In this document: one piece after another, positions 32,995 through 35,519 of the stretch
Layout of the letters: each line of letters opens with the position of its first letter
Position numbering within the stretch: the stretch's first letter is position 1
Source of the DNA: Saprospiraceae bacterium UBA3362
Lineage (GTDB): Bacteria > Bacteroidota > Bacteroidia > Chitinophagales > Saprospiraceae
Assembly: GCA_002360455.1 (NCBI GenBank)
Contig: DEQQ01000073.1
Span: forward strand, 1 to 35,519
Direction: 5' to 3'
Length of the DNA: 35,519 bases
Program-made: the position numbers and the translations under genes
Notes under the pieces: generated by a model
Seen by the model: the letters and a program-made list of their open reading frames with translations, nothing else
Databases searched by the model: none
What the model was told of the DNA's origin: nothing

Positions 32995-34815
32995 TCAACC
33001 AAACTGCTGAAGATTGACCAGCTTAAAATATTCTCCTTGATTGGACAATAATTCTGTGTGAGTTCCTTCTTCTATTATTCTTCCTTCGTTCAATACATAA
33101 ATTCGATTGGCCTTTTGAATCGTGGACAATCTGTGTGCAATGACAACAGCCGTTCTGTCTTTCAATGCTTCGTCCATTGCCTTTTGAACCAACTTCTCCG
33201 ATGCAGAATCAAGTGATGAGGTTGCCTCATCCAAGACCATAATGGATGGATTGCGATATAATGCACGAGCTATGGTGAGCCTTTGTTTTTGTCCTCCACT
33301 GAGTTTCACTCCGCGATCTCCTATGTTGTAATCCAAACTCTTGTCTCCGTCTTGGACAAATTCCTTGGCATTGGCAAGCTCCAAGGCAGACCACACCTTC
33401 TGTTCATTCTCTTTCTGTTCACCAAACAAGACATTATTTTCTATACTGTCATTGAATAATATTGCTTCTTGAGTTACAATGCCTATAAATTTCCTGAGGC
33501 TTTCGATTTTAATCTTTTTGATGTTGACTCCATCTATCAATATTTCTCCTTCTTGAACGTCATAAAATCTAACCATCAAATCGACCAAGGTAGTCTTCCC
33601 ACTTCCCGAAGCTCCTACCAAAGCAATTGTCTCTCCTTTTTTTATTGTGAGATTAATATCTTTAACGACATAATCTTGAGCGCCGGAGTATTTGAAACTT
33701 ACATTTCTAAAACAGATTTCAGAGTCAAATGAATTTTTCTTCACAGCGTCCACTGCATCGGTAAGCACAACTTCGTGATCCAACACCTCATTAATTCTCC
33801 TTAGTGCAGCGATGCCTTTTTGAACATTGAAGTAAGAGGCAGATAATGTTTTTGAAGGTTCTATTACACTAAAAAAAGCGTACAAAAAAGCTAAAAAAGA
33901 AGAAGCCTGCATCTCATTGTTGAACACCAATCGCGCACCAAACCACAGCAGAACACTTACTATCACTATCCCCAAAAACTCCGACATGGGCGGAGCCAAC
34001 TCTCTTCTTCTGTGAATCTTCACCACAAGATCTCTGTATTTATTTAATATTGAACTGAATCGATTGATAATATAATTTTCTGATCCAAATGCTTTGATCA
34101 CTCTTATCCCTCCCAAACTTTCTTCTTGTACGGCAACCAATTCGCCAAATTCAGATTGAGCATCTATTGCATTTTTTTTTAATGTTCTAGAAATTCCTCC
34201 AATAATAAATGAGGTAACAAAAAGCAATATCAACACAAATAAAGTCAAGGAAGGACTTACATAGAGCATAAAAGCGATACTCCCCAAAATGATCAAAGGG
34301 TCTTTGACCCAAGATTCCAATGTGGACAGCAGAGTCCATTCTATCTCGTGAACATCTGCCGTCATCCGCGCTATAAGATCTCCTTTTCGTTCTTCCGAAA
34401 AATAAGATAAGGGCAGAGCTAAAAACTTCTTGAATAATTTCAATCTGGTGTCTCTTACAATGCCCGCTTTAATGGGAGCAACAATATAAATGCCTGCATA
34501 TCGAGCCAGATTTTTAAATAAAAAAATTGCACAGATCAAAATGCAAATGGAGGTGATTGCATCCGACTTGGACTGTCCCGCCAGCCATTGAGAAAAATGA
34601 AATTTAGCCAACTGAATGTAATCCATCAAGCCATGAAATTGGGCCGGAGCTTGTGCATCAATGGATTTTTGTAAAAACAACATTTCGAATAAAGGCTGTA
34701 AAGCCGGAATACTAAAAACAGTAAATATTGCCGTAAAAAGATAGCAAACCAAATAAAGAATAATGCTGCCTTTGTATTGTTTTACCTGACTTATATATTG
34801 GATAAACTCCTTCAT
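32995..34815 (-). CDS. MsbA-like ABC exporter (fused membrane and ATPase domains)
   Basis: 606 residues, typical of a half-transporter that acts as a homodimer. The membrane domain (about 15-320) has six hydrophobic helices. The ATPase domain (about 345-606) has Walker A GASGSGKTT near 397-405, signature LSGGQKQR near 506, Walker B IMVLDEATSSLD and the switch His in VIAHRLST. Family members flip lipid A precursors, lipids or drugs across the inner membrane; assignment to lipid A is plausible for a Gram-negative cell but unproven. It lies 66 bp downstream of accC on the same strand. Confidence 0.93.
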   Translation of the reverse strand: MKEFIQYISQVKQYKGSIILYLVCYLFTAIFTVFSIPALQPLFEMLFLQKSIDAQAPAQFHGLMDYIQLAKFHFSQWLAGQSKSDAITSICILICAIFLFKNLARYAGIYIVAPIKAGIVRDTRLKLFKKFLALPLSYFSEERKGDLIARMTADVHEIEWTLLSTLESWVKDPLIILGSIAFMLYVSPSLTLFVLILLFVTSFIIGGISRTLKKNAIDAQSEFGELVAVQEESLGGIRVIKAFGSENYIINRFSSILNKYRDLVVKIHRRRELAPPMSEFLGIVIVSVLLWFGARLVFNNEMQASSFLAFLYAFFSVIEPSKTLSASYFNVQKGIAALRRINEVLDHEVVLTDAVDAVKKNSFDSEICFRNVSFKYSGAQDYVVKDINLTIKKGETIALVGASGSGKTTLVDLMVRFYDVQEGEILIDGVNIKKIKIESLRKFIGIVTQEAILFNDSIENNVLFGEQKENEQKVWSALELANAKEFVQDGDKSLDYNIGDRGVKLSGGQKQRLTIARALYRNPSIMVLDEATSSLDSASEKLVQKAMDEALKDRTAVVIAHRLSTIQKANRIYVLNEGRIIEEGTHTELLSNQGEYFKLVNLQQFG

Positions 34816-34881
34816 TGACTAATACTGTACTCAGAACAATAGCCGGTACAGGAAGTTAAATAATAATGCTCGAAAGTTAAT

Positions 34882-35519
34882 TTATTCTTTCTCTAATTTG
34901 AAGTTGGCCAAAAAGCCGGTATGAAAGTTCCCTTTTCGGAAATCTTCATTCTTCATCAATTGCTTATGGAACGGAAGAGTTGTTTTGATCCCTTCTACTA
35001 CGAATTCATCTATAGCTCGTTCCATTTTGGTTATACATTCTTCTCGAGTTTGCGCTTTGCAGATCAGTTTCGCAATCATGGAGTCATAATAAGGCGGAAC
35101 ACTGTAGCCGGCATAAACATGAGTATCTACACGCACACCATGTCCTTTTGCAGTATGCAGGGAAGTAATTTTTCCCGGACTTGGTCTAAAGTCAGCATAG
35201 ACATCTTCAGCATTGATTCTGACTTCGATGGCATGCATCGTGGGATAATAATTTTTTCCGCTTATCGGAATTCCAGCGGCCACTTTTATCTGTTCTTTGA
35301 TCAGATCATGATCTATAACTTCTTCGGTTACCGGATGCTCAACCTGGATTCTGGTATTCATCTCCATAAAATAGAAATTTCTATACTTATCGACCAGAAA
35401 TTCTACAGTACCAACACCCTCATAATTGATCGCCTTTCCGGCTAAAATTGCAGCCTCTCCCATTTTTTCTCGCAACTCATCAGTCATAAACGGAGATGGA
35501 CTCTCCTCAACCAACTTTT
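34882..35519 (-). CDS. accC: acetyl-CoA carboxylase biotin carboxylase subunit, C-terminal part
   Basis: The reading frame is open to the right edge, so about 212 C-terminal residues of a roughly 450-residue protein are present. It carboxylates biotin on the BCCP using ATP and bicarbonate, the first half of malonyl-CoA synthesis. The active-site block MEMNTRIQVEHPVTE is intact, followed by INAEDVYADFRPSPGKI, YAGYSVPPYYDSMIAKLI and a GIKTTLPFH end typical of AccC. The N-terminal part lies outside the window, and accB, usually just upstream, would be there too. Confidence 0.94.
   Translation of the reverse strand, partial: KLVEESPSPFMTDELREKMGEAAILAGKAINYEGVGTVEFLVDKYRNFYFMEMNTRIQVEHPVTEEVIDHDLIKEQIKVAAGIPISGKNYYPTMHAIEVRINAEDVYADFRPSPGKITSLHTAKGHGVRVDTHVYAGYSVPPYYDSMIAKLICKAQTREECITKMERAIDEFVVEGIKTTLPFHKQLMKNEDFRKGNFHTGFLANFKLEKE

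Noticed and set aside
34921..35445. 174-codon open frame opposite accC
   Set aside because: Antisense to the strongly conserved biotin carboxylase; the product is Phe/Ser/His-rich with no recognisable domain.
1..35519. Phage, insertion sequence, CRISPR, toxin-antitoxin or biosynthetic cluster
   Set aside because: No transposase, integrase, spaced direct repeats, capsid, antitoxin or multi-enzyme cluster was found on reading both strands; the only repeat family is the structured GC-rich element.

Overview
The window looks like chromosome from a member of the Bacteroidota, probably a Saprospiria-like lineage. It is AT-rich. Several genes are preceded by the Bacteroidota -7 promoter box TAnnTTTG, and none of the starts I examined has a Shine-Dalgarno sequence. 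It encodes a TonB-dependent receptor with a carboxypeptidase-regulatory-like domain, a secreted protein with a type IX secretion (T9SS) sorting domain and dockerin-like repeats, a carotenoid hydroxylase, an exported tricorn-type protease and a FGAM synthase of the small (PurS/PurQ-dependent) type. The lineage call is inference; no rRNA is present.

Layout. 1-44: 5' half of a tRNA-Arg(CCT) on the minus strand, cut by the window edge. 200-2361 (+): a CHRD-like lipoprotein, a thiolase and a CrtZ-type hydroxylase. 2491-10749 (-): TonB-dependent receptor, tricorn-type S41 protease, CAP-domain protein and MATE exporter. 10841-12877 (+): oligopeptidase B-like S9 peptidase, converging on a large T9SS-sorted protein (13131-15614, -). 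16175-24033 (+): an unrecognised helical protein, SCO1/SenC, a small cytochrome c, bestrophin, beta-carbonic anhydrase, an F420-reductase-like dinucleotide-binding protein, tyrosyl-tRNA synthetase and an FMN alpha-hydroxy-acid oxidase. 24182-32839 (+): GH2 beta-mannosidase, PurL, a TlpA-like lipoprotein with a strong terminator, and a BNR-repeat secreted protein. 32995-35519 (-): an MsbA-like ABC exporter downstream of accC, which runs off the right edge.

Most genes are housekeeping or cell-envelope functions, and no phage, insertion sequence, CRISPR array or defence island is visible. Local functional groupings are SCO plus cytochrome c (copper delivery and electron transfer), bestrophin plus carbonic anhydrase (anion channel and CO2/bicarbonate conversion, 9 bp apart), and thiolase plus CrtZ.

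The most unusual content is non-coding. Two GC-rich elements of about 100 bp (5178-5274 and 26723-26826) fold into the same multi-stem structure. Compensatory changes occur in three stems, and an identical internal G.A mismatch sits at the same position of one stem in both copies. They look like a dispersed structured repeat or RNA. The second notable signal is a set of genes for exported proteins in which TAnnTTTG ends only 5-6 bp before the ATG, which suggests leaderless transcripts. A third is a tyrosyl-tRNA synthetase whose HIGH signature reads GIGN.
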